Shown here: positions 41,404 to 50,071 of the stretch, in pieces
Numbering within the stretch: position 1 is the first letter of the stretch
Layout: each line of letters starts with the position of its first letter
DNA from: JAWPMT01 sp965227935
GTDB lineage: Bacteria; Bacteroidota; Bacteroidia; Cytophagales; Cyclobacteriaceae
Assembly (NCBI GenBank): GCA_965227935.1
Contig: CBDDGS010000055.1
Span: 1,550,001-1,614,000 of the forward strand
Length of the DNA stretch: 64,000 nucleotides
Reading direction: 5' to 3'
The notes under the pieces: generated by a model
What the model saw: only the letters and a program-made list of their open reading frames with translations
Told to the model about the DNA's origin: nothing
Databases searched by the model: none
Position numbers and translations under genes: made by a program

Positions 41404-42990
41404 ATGCGCAGTTTTTGGAAGCTAACAAGTCTTAGCCTGGTTGTGGTCTGCCTGATCGGAACAGGCGCCCAAGCTCAGGACGGTCCATTTGGGTACTACA
41501 ATGACGCACTGCTTTTTAGCCGCACAACTTTCGGTGGCACAGCCCGGATTCAGGGTATAGGAGGTGCGCAGGTATCCCTGGGTGGCGATCAAAGTCTGGC
41601 TGGCTCCAACCCTGCCGGCCTTGGCTTCTTTAATAGAAGCACGATTGTCGTCTCACCCTTGCTGTCTTTTGCCAATGCGGATGCGGACTACCTTGGCCAG
41701 TCATCCTCTGGGACCAGAATGACCTTCAATATGGAGCACCTGGGTGTTGCGCTGAACTACGGTCGCCCGAATACTGAAAACAACAAATTTCGCGGGGGGA
41801 CATTTGCGATCACCTTCAATCGCATCAACGATTTCAACTCAGCGGTCAGTTATGTTGGGGTCAATGAGACCAGCTCGATTGTGGATTCATTTTTGGCCAA
41901 TGCTCAAGGGTTCACTCCTGATCAACTGGGAGATCCATTCGCCGGGAATCTGGAAGCCATCGCCTACAGGGATATTCTGATAAGGCAAGCAGATTTCTTC
42001 GATATTGATGATACAGGCCTGATTATTCCCAGTCCATCCGATGGGGGAGTTGATCGATACCGCTCTCTTTTCGGGGATGATGGCGGTTCGTATCCCAGAC
42101 AGGCGGAGACCATCATCCAGCGTGGAGGACAGAATCAGATCAATCTGTCCTGGGGCGGCAACTACCTCGACAAGCTGTACTTTGGTGCTGGCCTCGGCAT
42201 CACCACCTTGCGATACCGTCGGGAAAGGACCTATGTGGAAGATGAGTTCTTTTTTGAAGGGGAGAGGGACGATTTGATCAATAGCATCACCATCGACGAT
42301 CGACTTCAATCCAACGGGACCGGTGTCAATGCCACCCTGGGCATCATTGCCCGGCCTCTTGACATGGTGACCGTAGGTCTGAGTTATGTGACGCCCTCGC
42401 TCTATACGATTGAGGAGGAATATTTCCTCGACTTTATTACAGATTGGAATCCGGCATATGCCTATCAGCTCCCCGGAGAGATATTGCAGTTAGGTGAGTT
42501 TGTTACTGAAAGTGACATTTCCGTGGCCAATTATAGTCTTCGCACTCCTGGCAAAGTCAATGCCGGTGCCACGCTATTCCTGGGTAAGAATGGGTTCCTC
42601 ACCGGGGATGTAGAGTTCATTGACTATACGCACGCACAGATAAAGACGGGGGATTTCCGTGAGAGTGCTGATAACGAGGAAATCAAGAATCTTTACAGGG
42701 CGGTCGTTAACTATCGCTTGGGAGCTGAATTCAGATTGGCTGCTGTGAGATTGCGAGCAGGGTATGCCTATCAGGCGGATCCCTTCCTGGAAAGCACTTC
42801 CGATCGTAGTGCTACGTCGTTCACGGGCGGATTGGGATATCGATCGAGAGTTTTCTTTATTGATCTTGCTGTCACTCACCGTATGAGCGAGCAGGTTATT
42901 TCACCCTACTTCCTCGATGGCGCCACGCCTGCCGCGCAGATAGACGCTAGCGTGACCAACGGCATTCTGACCATTGGAGTCAATTTCTGA
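41404..42990 (+). CDS. Outer-membrane beta-barrel protein (FadL/OmpP1-like)
   Basis: A 528-residue protein with a signal peptide (1-24, AQAQD) and the typical N-terminal entry of Bacteroidota FadL/OmpP1-like barrels: ARIQGIGGAQVSLGGDQSLAGSNPAGLGFF. Alternating aromatic beta strands continue to the C-terminus (NGILTIGVNF, ending in Phe). It may carry hydrophobic compounds or simply be a porin-like barrel. It is convergent with aroK with an 11-bp overlap. Confidence 0.88.
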   Translation: MRSFWKLTSLSLVVVCLIGTGAQAQDGPFGYYNDALLFSRTTFGGTARIQGIGGAQVSLGGDQSLAGSNPAGLGFFNRSTIVVSPLLSFANADADYLGQSSSGTRMTFNMEHLGVALNYGRPNTENNKFRGGTFAITFNRINDFNSAVSYVGVNETSSIVDSFLANAQGFTPDQLGDPFAGNLEAIAYRDILIRQADFFDIDDTGLIIPSPSDGGVDRYRSLFGDDGGSYPRQAETIIQRGGQNQINLSWGGNYLDKLYFGAGLGITTLRYRRERTYVEDEFFFEGERDDLINSITIDDRLQSNGTGVNATLGIIARPLDMVTVGLSYVTPSLYTIEEEYFLDFITDWNPAYAYQLPGEILQLGEFVTESDISVANYSLRTPGKVNAGATLFLGKNGFLTGDVEFIDYTHAQIKTGDFRESADNEEIKNLYRAVVNYRLGAEFRLAAVRLRAGYAYQADPFLESTSDRSATSFTGGLGYRSRVFFIDLAVTHRMSEQVISPYFLDGATPAAQIDASVTNGILTIGVNF

Positions 42991-43486
42991 TACTGCCGAA
43001 AAGGTTGATGACCCCCTGCGGGTCAGGGGATTCATCCGTTAGGTGAATATTTGCCAGCTGATAGAAGGCTTGACGTTGGCTGTATAGCTCTCTCAACCTC
43101 TCTTTCAAATCACGGCCTTGCAGTAGTGGTCGGTGTGTTTCCTTTTCCGTTCGCCGAATGAGCACTTCCAGGGGTGGATCCAGAAAGACGGAAATACCAT
43201 GCTCAAGGATCAATGACATATTATCGTTGAAGCAAGGAGTACCTCCACCCGAGGCGATGACCATTGGGCGCGCATCATCTATGATGGATTTGAGCGTAGC
43301 CGACTCCTGCTCGCGAAAGTGGTCCTCCCCAGACTCAAATAGCTGGGGGATTGACTGTCGGGCATATTGCTCGATCGCGTCGTCCAGATCTATGAAATCA
43401 TAATCGAGCACTCGGGCCAGTCGTTTGCCAAATGTAGACTTACCCGCGCCGGGCATACCGACCAGGATGATCTTTGAAGCATTCAA
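42980..43486 (-). CDS. aroK: Shikimate kinase
   Basis: A 168-residue P-loop kinase: GMPGAGKSTFGKRLA (about 9-23), DYDFIDLDDAIE (substrate Asp), ASGGGTPCFN (shikimate site), a late R-x-Y lid (RETEKETHRPLL-type sequence) and VINLFGSIRN at the end. It makes shikimate-3-phosphate in aromatic amino-acid synthesis. It overlaps the upstream BT_3928-type gene by 4 bp. Confidence 0.95.
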   Translation of the reverse strand: MNASKIILVGMPGAGKSTFGKRLARVLDYDFIDLDDAIEQYARQSIPQLFESGEDHFREQESATLKSIIDDARPMVIASGGGTPCFNDNMSLILEHGISVFLDPPLEVLIRRTEKETHRPLLQGRDLKERLRELYSQRQAFYQLANIHLTDESPDPQGVINLFGSIRN

Positions 43487-44571
43487 CGCAACAGACGGTG
43501 GATTTCGCTGGCGCTTGGCACATCATTGTGATGCCACTTGCCCATGACCACACCATTGCTGAGTAGCATTACGCCGGGGTTTGAACGAACCATGGTTTTT
43601 AGTACCGTCGCGTCCGCATAGAAATAGGGTGTACCTATTTGATGCTGGTGGCGAAAAGCCTCAAACTGTTCGTAACCAGAGGAGGTAAGGATCCAGTTTT
43701 CAGTGCCGTTTACAGTATTGAGGAGGTTCTTGATGTCGTCGACGTGTTTGGTAGATGCTTTTTCGGTGCTGTAGGTGATGACCACCAGCTTGTCTCCCTG
43801 GAGCAGCTGTTCGGTAAATTCCCCATCATCATTCCAAACGGCGAGGTCAGTGATTTTCGGCTGTACTTCTGGATTGAGCACCTCGAGGGATTTGAAAGTG
43901 TAGGTCTTGTCAGGTGGATACGAGGGGAAACTGTACTCCTTGCCGTCTTTCTCCATGATATAGGCGTACTCCAGTTCACCGCTGGGCTGCATCAACTGAG
44001 GGATACTGTTGCCAATGGCGTACGTTCGGAAGTCGATGAAGGGCAAGTGACGAATTGCCATAATGGACAGGAGAACGAATACAAGTGTGGAGCCACCGAC
44101 AGCTATCGCTCCCACCTTTTCCGAAAATTTCGATCCATAGGCATCCCTTTGCCAGAAGATGAAGCCAATCAGGACCACCAGGATGATGTCTTTGTAGAAG
44201 GACTGCCAGGGCGTCAGTTTGATAGCATCACCAAAACAACCACAGTCCGTCACCTTGTTGAAGTAGGCGGAATAGAACGTGAGGAAGGTGAAGAAGATAA
44301 TGAGCACGAGAAGGATCCATGCCGTCCACTTAATTCGGTAGCCGATCAGGAGAGCTACTCCCAATACCACTTCCAATACACTCAGGACTACAGATAGGAA
44401 CAAGGCGGCAGGGATGAATATGGCAAAGACCGAGGCTATGTCGTCGGAAAATACCTGAAAGTACTCTTCTAATTTGATCGCTGTTCCGACTGGGTCGTTC
44501 ACTTTGATGGCACCGGAGAATATAAATAGTCCTCCAACGAGCCATCTGGCTATTTCTCTAAGTATCTGCAT
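43483..44571 (-). CDS. BT_3928-family DoxX/MauE-like membrane protein
   Basis: A 362-residue protein from ATG 44571 (MQILREIARWLVGGLFIFSG); its start overlaps the stop of the DUF1599 gene by one base (TAATG). Four N-terminal membrane helices of the DoxX/MauE type contain SGAIKVNDPVG and the redox-looking motif TDCGCFGDA. The C-terminal half is a thioredoxin-like region (KLVVITYSTEKASTKHVDDIKNLL, GTPYFYADATVLKTM, MLLSNGVVMGKWHHND). The arrangement suggests a membrane electron/thiol carrier with a peripheral thioredoxin fold, but its reaction is unknown. Common next to DUF1599 in Bacteroidota. Confidence 0.85.
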   Translation of the reverse strand: MQILREIARWLVGGLFIFSGAIKVNDPVGTAIKLEEYFQVFSDDIASVFAIFIPAALFLSVVLSVLEVVLGVALLIGYRIKWTAWILLVLIIFFTFLTFYSAYFNKVTDCGCFGDAIKLTPWQSFYKDIILVVLIGFIFWQRDAYGSKFSEKVGAIAVGGSTLVFVLLSIMAIRHLPFIDFRTYAIGNSIPQLMQPSGELEYAYIMEKDGKEYSFPSYPPDKTYTFKSLEVLNPEVQPKITDLAVWNDDGEFTEQLLQGDKLVVITYSTEKASTKHVDDIKNLLNTVNGTENWILTSSGYEQFEAFRHQHQIGTPYFYADATVLKTMVRSNPGVMLLSNGVVMGKWHHNDVPSASEIHRLLR

Positions 44572-45110
44572 TATCCTTTCATCTTTATAAGGCAAAAGAC
44601 CGCGTAGTTGATCATATCCTGATAGTTGGCCTTGATGCCTTCAGAAACGATGGTCTTACCTTGATTATCTTCTATTTGCTTCACTCGCAACAACTTCATG
44701 AGAATGATGTCCGTCATGGAGCTTACCCTCATTTCTCTCCAGGCCTCACCGTAGTCATGATTCTTGTTGGTCAGCAATGCCAAGGTGTCACCAGTGGCTT
44801 GCTCATAGCGAGGTTTCAATTCCTCCCATGCAATATCTGTGCTTTGGCTTTGCTCGAGATCCATCTGCATCATCGCGATGAGACAATAATTGATGATCCC
44901 AATGAACTCGGACCGGATATCATCCTCCACCAGTTGGCGTCCCTTCTCCTGAATAGACCGAATGCGCTGAGCCTTTATGAATATCTGATCGGTGATCGAG
45001 GGGAGCCTCAGGATCCGCCAGGCAGTACCGTAGTCCTTTGTTTTGTTGGCGAATAGTTCCTGGCACTCGGCAATGATCGATTGATATTCTTCTACGGTCT
45101 GATGTTTCAT
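44571..45110 (-). CDS. DUF1599-domain protein
   Basis: A 179-residue, all-helical soluble protein made of two similar halves (FANKTKDYGTAWRILRLPSITDQIFIKAQRIR and LTNKNHDYGEAWREMRVSSMTDIILMKLLRVK), the hallmark of DUF1599. The repeated KxxDYGxAWR motif may bind a nucleotide or modified base. First gene of the DUF1599/BT_3928/aroK unit. Function unknown. Confidence 0.9.
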   Translation of the reverse strand: MKHQTVEEYQSIIAECQELFANKTKDYGTAWRILRLPSITDQIFIKAQRIRSIQEKGRQLVEDDIRSEFIGIINYCLIAMMQMDLEQSQSTDIAWEELKPRYEQATGDTLALLTNKNHDYGEAWREMRVSSMTDIILMKLLRVKQIEDNQGKTIVSEGIKANYQDMINYAVFCLIKMKG

Positions 45111-45150
45111 TATCGATAGATAGTGGCCACTAGGACGACAAATTCCAGGA

Positions 45151-46038
45151 TTGTTTCTAAACGAGGCTCAAAATAGCCCACTTTTGGCCATAAAAACAAT
45201 CACTCTCAAATTGAAGTCACTTAACGTCCGCGGCCAACTGACCTCACTGGAATCTCCTCTGGTGATGGGTATTTTGAATATTACACCGGACTCGTTTTAC
45301 TCCGGGAGTAGAGTGGGAGAGATGGATACGCTATTACAGAGGGCAGAGAAGATGGTCAATGATGGGGCGACTTTCCTCGATGTCGGAGGTTATAGTTCGC
45401 GACCTGGCGCGACAGACATTTCTCCTGAGGAAGAGATTGATCGTATCATCGAGCCCATCAGGGAACTGGCCCGCGCTTTTCCCGACACGATCATTTCCAT
45501 AGATACATTTCGCTCGCAGGTGGCAGTTGCTGGGGTGGAGGCTGGTGCTCACATGGTCAATGATATTTCCGGAGGACATCTGGACCCTCGAATGCATGCA
45601 GCGGTAGGAGAGATGCAGGTACCTTACATTGGGATGCATATGAGGGGCACCCCTCAGACCATGAAGACGATGACTAGCTACGAAGACCTATTGACTGATA
45701 TTGGCAAATATTTTTCGGTCATGGTTGACAGCCTAAGTCGGCATGGTGTGAAAGATATCATTTTGGATCCAGGCTTTGGATTTGCGAAAACAGTAGAGCA
45801 GAACTTCCATCTACTTGCTTCTTTGGAATATTTTCGCTTCTTTGAATTGCCGATCCTGGTAGGGCTTTCCAGGAAGTCCATGATCTACAAAACACTAGAG
45901 AATACACCGGATAACGCATTAAACGGTACGACCGTTTTAAATACCGTAGCTTTACAGAAAGGTGCCAGTATTCTCCGTGTTCACGATGTGGAAGAGGCCG
46001 TACAAGTAGTGGAATTGACAAAGCGATTGATTAGGTGA
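45151..46038 (+). CDS. folP: Dihydropteroate synthase
   Basis: About 284-295 residues depending on the start (TTG 45151 or TTG 45184; no ATG before the conserved core, so the start is uncertain). Signatures: MGILNITPDSFYSGS, FLDVGGYSSRPGAT, a later DPGFGFAKT and LVGLSRKS. It condenses p-aminobenzoate with the pterin pyrophosphate in folate synthesis and is the sulphonamide target. The 3' end overlaps the cdaA start by 4 bp. Confidence 0.94.
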   Translation: MFLNEAQNSPLLAIKTITLKLKSLNVRGQLTSLESPLVMGILNITPDSFYSGSRVGEMDTLLQRAEKMVNDGATFLDVGGYSSRPGATDISPEEEIDRIIEPIRELARAFPDTIISIDTFRSQVAVAGVEAGAHMVNDISGGHLDPRMHAAVGEMQVPYIGMHMRGTPQTMKTMTSYEDLLTDIGKYFSVMVDSLSRHGVKDIILDPGFGFAKTVEQNFHLLASLEYFRFFELPILVGLSRKSMIYKTLENTPDNALNGTTVLNTVALQKGASILRVHDVEEAVQVVELTKRLIR

Positions 46039-46928
46039 TCTTAGCTATCAAAATAGGTTTTTTGGAAATAACGCTGGTGGACGTGATTGACGTCTCGCTC
46101 GTGACGGTGTTGTTGTACCAGGCCTATAAGCTGATACGTGGAAGCCTTGCCATTCGCGTCTTCCTTGGGTTTCTCTCCCTCTATCTACTTTTCCTTGTGG
46201 TCAATGCCGCGGGCATGGAGTTGGTCACCAGTATCCTGGGCCAGTTCATGGGAGTAGGAGTACTGGCGGTCATTATTCTTTTTCAGCAGGAGATTAGAAA
46301 GTTTTTGCTGCTCGTAGGGCGAACTACCGTTTTGGACGAGACCAATTTCATGAAGAATTTTAGCTCGCTGTGGTCTGCCAATGGTAAGTTGCAGCGTGCT
46401 GACGTGACCTCTATTGTTGAAGCAGCCAAAACACTCGGTGGCAGCAATACTGGAGCACTCATCGTCATATCCAAAAACTCTGAGTTGAAATTCTATGCGG
46501 ACTCTGGCGATCGACTCGACGCCATTATTTCAAAGCGTCTCCTGTTGTCCGTCTTCAATAAGTACAGTCCCTTGCATGACGGGGCGGTGATCATCTACAA
46601 CAACCGCATTGTCGCAGCGAGATGTATCCTGCCAGTGACTGAACGGGACGATATTCCAGCTCAGTTTGGTCTTCGACACCGGGCTGCCATAGGGATGTCC
46701 GAAACGACCGACGCCATGATGATCGTAGTGTCGGAGGAAACTGGACAGATTTCGGTAGTGCTAGAAGGTGCGCTTCATCAAAACCTATCGGCGAAAGAGC
46801 TACGTACAATGACCAACGAATATCTGCGCGAGGACCGCAGAAGCAAAGCGAAAGAGCTTGAGCGTGTCGAGATAGAGGAGGCTACCCCAAAAGCCGAGGA
46901 CACCACTGAGGGCGTGACCCAAGGCTAG
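46035..46928 (+). CDS. cdaA: Diadenylate cyclase CdaA
   Basis: A 297-residue protein: three N-terminal membrane helices (about 8-90), then the DAC (DisA_N) domain with the catalytic LHDGAVIIYNN and RHRAAIGMSE motifs. An acidic, Glu-rich tail follows. It makes c-di-AMP, which controls potassium and osmolyte homeostasis and cell-wall functions. Start is GTG overlapping the folP stop; folP-cdaA order is conserved in Bacteroidota. The cognate YbbR/CdaR-like protein lies 6 kb away, at 52516. Confidence 0.95.
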   Translation: MILAIKIGFLEITLVDVIDVSLVTVLLYQAYKLIRGSLAIRVFLGFLSLYLLFLVVNAAGMELVTSILGQFMGVGVLAVIILFQQEIRKFLLLVGRTTVLDETNFMKNFSSLWSANGKLQRADVTSIVEAAKTLGGSNTGALIVISKNSELKFYADSGDRLDAIISKRLLLSVFNKYSPLHDGAVIIYNNRIVAARCILPVTERDDIPAQFGLRHRAAIGMSETTDAMMIVVSEETGQISVVLEGALHQNLSAKELRTMTNEYLREDRRSKAKELERVEIEEATPKAEDTTEGVTQG

Positions 46929-46946
46929 ACCTGAACAAAACCTTTA

Positions 46947-48737
46947 CTACGATGCTATCGCATCTTCACTCGACAGTTGCTTGTCGTAGAGCTCTTTGAA
47001 GACGCCATTCCTCTCCATCAGCGCTTCGTGGGTGCCTTGCTCGACGATTTTTCCGTCGTCCAGGACGATGATCCGGTCGGCCAATTTGGCGGAGGATACG
47101 CGATGTGAGATGACTACGGAGGTCCTTCCTTTCATGATCTGTGCCATGGCATTTAGGATGGCACTTTCTGTTTTCGTGTCTACTGCGGACAAGGCATCGT
47201 CGAGGATCAAAAATTTCGGCTCCTTAGCAATTGCCCTGGCGATTGACACTCTTTGTTTCTGTCCTCCAGAGAGAGTGATCCCGCGTTCCCCGACTCGCGT
47301 GTCGAATCCATCGGGGAATCGGCTGATATTCTCCAAAAGATCGGCATCCTTCGCTGCCTGCTTCACACTTTCTATGGACATATTTGGCCGTCCAAAAGAG
47401 ATGTTGTTGAGTATCGTGTCCGAGAATAGGAAGACGTCCTGAGGTACATAGCCAATCTGTTCTCGCAGTGTCGAGAGGTTATATCGCTTGATATCCCGAC
47501 CATCTATTTCGATCACGCCGTCAGTTGTATCATACATTCGGCATATCAGGTTGGCAATGGTGCTTTTGCCAGATCCGGTAGTGCCTATGATGGCCAGGGA
47601 TTCTCCAGGTTTCACCTCGAAAGAAACACCCTTCAAGGCCTCAATGCCTGAATCTGGATAGGTGAAATCGACATCCTTGAAAACCAGATCCCCCTGTAGC
47701 GACTCTTCCAAATCCTCCGTGGAGACGATTTCACTGTGGGTATTGAGAAACTCATTGACACGTTTCTGCGATGCTGCAGCCCGTTGGATGATGCTGGTGA
47801 TCCATCCCAGTGAGGTGACGGGCCAGGTGAGTAGATTCACGTAAATAATGAACTCCGCAATGTTTCCTGCAGTCACGCTACCGTTGAACACCTCGATGCC
47901 ACCGATGTAGACCGTCAAAATCACGCTCAGACCAATCAGTCCCATGATCAGTGGGAAGAACAGCGCATTGACAAATGCCAGCCTCAGTGACTTCTCTTTG
48001 TAATCATCGCTTTCGATGTCAAAATTCCTGGCGATGTCCTGTTCGCGGGCAAAGGCCTTGATCACCCGAATACCTGAAAATGCCTCCTGGACAAACGTGG
48101 ACAGATTGGAAAGGCTTCTCTGTATTTCTTCGGACCTTCTATTGATGATATTGTTGACAAAATAGATACTGACCGACAACAGAGGGAGAGGGATGAGAGA
48201 GTAGATGGTCAGTTTCGGGTTGATGGAGAACATGAACGGGATCACCATCAGAAAGAGTGTGAAAAGGTTGATGCCATACATGACCGCAGGGCCGATGTAC
48301 ATCCGCACTTTGCTTACATCCTCGGAGATCCTGGCCATTAGGTCGCCGGTGTTATTGCGCCTGTAAAAGCTCAGGGGCAGGGTCTGATAATGATAGTAGA
48401 TCTCGTTTTTCAGATCATACTCGATGTGCCGTGACATCACGATGATCGTCTGACGCATGAAGAACATAAAGATTCCTCGGAGTAGTGCTGACAGCAAAAT
48501 CACCATGCCGAGAATCAGAATACTGGAGGCGAACAATGAGTACGTGTCACTTTGCAGGTCAAAACCGTCGAACAGCTGATAAATCCCAAAACTTTGCTCC
48601 AGGAGGTCGAAAGCGTGACGTACGGTCCATGCTGGCACGATAGAGAAAAGATTGGAAATGATAATGAACAGTGTGCCCAGCAGCAAGTGGTACTTGTACT
48701 TGAAGAAATACTTATTTAAGGCGGATAATTCTCTCAC
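46947..48737 (-). CDS. MsbA-like ABC exporter (fused permease-ATPase)
   Basis: A 596-residue half-transporter: a membrane domain with about six helices (20-330), then an ATPase with Walker A GTTGSGKST, a Q-loop in YVPQDVFLF, the signature LSGGQKQRV, Walker B FLILDDALSAVD and a switch His in VISHRVSS. Homodimers export lipids or drugs; the closest well-known relatives are MsbA and BmrA-like exporters. The exact substrate is unknown. Convergent with cdaA. Confidence 0.93.
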   Translation of the reverse strand: MRELSALNKYFFKYKYHLLLGTLFIIISNLFSIVPAWTVRHAFDLLEQSFGIYQLFDGFDLQSDTYSLFASSILILGMVILLSALLRGIFMFFMRQTIIVMSRHIEYDLKNEIYYHYQTLPLSFYRRNNTGDLMARISEDVSKVRMYIGPAVMYGINLFTLFLMVIPFMFSINPKLTIYSLIPLPLLSVSIYFVNNIINRRSEEIQRSLSNLSTFVQEAFSGIRVIKAFAREQDIARNFDIESDDYKEKSLRLAFVNALFFPLIMGLIGLSVILTVYIGGIEVFNGSVTAGNIAEFIIYVNLLTWPVTSLGWITSIIQRAAASQKRVNEFLNTHSEIVSTEDLEESLQGDLVFKDVDFTYPDSGIEALKGVSFEVKPGESLAIIGTTGSGKSTIANLICRMYDTTDGVIEIDGRDIKRYNLSTLREQIGYVPQDVFLFSDTILNNISFGRPNMSIESVKQAAKDADLLENISRFPDGFDTRVGERGITLSGGQKQRVSIARAIAKEPKFLILDDALSAVDTKTESAILNAMAQIMKGRTSVVISHRVSSAKLADRIIVLDDGKIVEQGTHEALMERNGVFKELYDKQLSSEDAIAS

Positions 48738-48859
48738 AGATTGTCAATCAGAATGTGGGTGTCTCTTGGCTGTTTACAGGGTCATCGGACCCCTGAAAAT
48801 TCACTTGTACCTATTGGGAACACGCCAGTGCGTAAATGGTTCGTTTGTCCAAAATGGGC

Positions 48860-48867
48860 TAGTTTTG
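48860..48867 (+). promoter_or_regulatory. Possible -7 box of the leucine dehydrogenase gene
   Basis: TAGTTTTG matches TAnnTTTG, about 92 bp before the ATG at 48959. No good -33 element is seen at the expected place. Confidence 0.35.
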
Positions 48868-48958
48868 CCGATCTTTTCGATCTTGACACGAATATAAACA
48901 GCATCAAAGGAGTTATCATTCCAACACCCCTTGTATCACTGAAGAGAAATAGACCCAA

Positions 48959-50056
48959 ATGGTAGAAATGAGCCCCGAAACGCACACCGCCAACCTGTTT
49001 GAACAGATGACTTCGCTCGAGCATGAGCAGGTCGTGTTTTGTAGTGATCCCGCCACCGGTCTCAAGGCCATTATCGCACTGCATAACACGGTTTTAGGTC
49101 CAGGTATGGGAGGTACCCGGATGTGGAACTACGCCTCAGAGCAGGATGCCTTGCGTGATGTACTACGGCTGGCGCGCGGAATGACGTTTAAAAACGCCAT
49201 TGCCGGCCTCAATATTGGTGGGGGTAAGGCCGTGATCATTGGTGATGTCCGTGAATTGAAAGACGAGGCCTTTATGCGCAGATTTGGCAGATTCGTTGAC
49301 AGCCTTGGCGGCAGATACTGGACTGCTGAAGACATGAACATGACGACTCGTGACATGGAGTATATCCGCATGGAGACTCCTTATGTGGCGGGACTCCCGG
49401 TGAGTATGGGTGGTTCAGGGGACCCTAGTCCGGTCACAGCCTATGGAGTATACATGGGAATGAAGGCCGCCGCCAAAAAGACCTATGGCTCTGAGAGTCT
49501 GGAGGGTAAGAAGGTAGTAGTCCAGGGCGTCGGCCATGTCGGATCACATTTGGTAGACTATTTAGTGAAAGAGGGTGCTAAAGTAGGTATAAGTGATATT
49601 TTTGAGGACAAAGTAGCCCAAGTCACGAAAGCACACAAAGTGGAGGTCATTGATTCTGAAGATATATACAGCACGGACATGGATATCTACGCGCCATGCG
49701 CCATGGGTGCTACCATCAATGACCAGACTATCAAACAATTGCGATGCGCCATCGTCTCTGGGGGCGCAAATAATCAACTGGATGACGAAGAGCTTCATGG
49801 CCAAAAACTAATGGATCAGGGGATCCTCTATGCTCCTGATTTCCTGATCAACTCTGGAGGCATTACCAATGTCTATTATGAGCAGCAGGGCAACTACAAT
49901 CGTGAAAGGGTCATGTCTCAAACAGAGAGAATCTACGATGTGTGCCTCGATGTCATAGAATATGCCAGCAAGAATCAGGTGACGACACACAAGGCTGCGT
50001 TAGATTTGGCGCTTAATCGCATCGAGAAAGTAGGAAAAGTTAAACTATCACATTAG
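48959..50056 (+). CDS. Leu/Val/Phe-type amino-acid dehydrogenase
   Basis: A 365-residue NAD-dependent amino-acid dehydrogenase. The N-terminal part of the substrate domain has LGPGMGGTRMWNY, and NIGGGKAVIIGD carries the catalytic Lys; the Rossmann domain has VVVQGVGHVGSHLV and CAMGATINDQTIKQL. Length and motifs fit leucine dehydrogenase (about 365 residues) rather than longer glutamate dehydrogenases. It interconverts branched-chain amino acids and their keto acids. It is 15 bp upstream of nusB on the same strand. Confidence 0.93.
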   Translation: MVEMSPETHTANLFEQMTSLEHEQVVFCSDPATGLKAIIALHNTVLGPGMGGTRMWNYASEQDALRDVLRLARGMTFKNAIAGLNIGGGKAVIIGDVRELKDEAFMRRFGRFVDSLGGRYWTAEDMNMTTRDMEYIRMETPYVAGLPVSMGGSGDPSPVTAYGVYMGMKAAAKKTYGSESLEGKKVVVQGVGHVGSHLVDYLVKEGAKVGISDIFEDKVAQVTKAHKVEVIDSEDIYSTDMDIYAPCAMGATINDQTIKQLRCAIVSGGANNQLDDEELHGQKLMDQGILYAPDFLINSGGITNVYYEQQGNYNRERVMSQTERIYDVCLDVIEYASKNQVTTHKAALDLALNRIEKVGKVKLSH

Positions 50057-50071
50057 TGTTAATCAGCGGAT

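Noticed and set aside
43639..44397. 252-codon frame antisense to the BT_3928-type gene
   Set aside because: It lies wholly inside a well-supported gene with clear membrane helices and a thioredoxin-like domain; long antisense frames of this kind are expected by chance in GC-balanced coding DNA.
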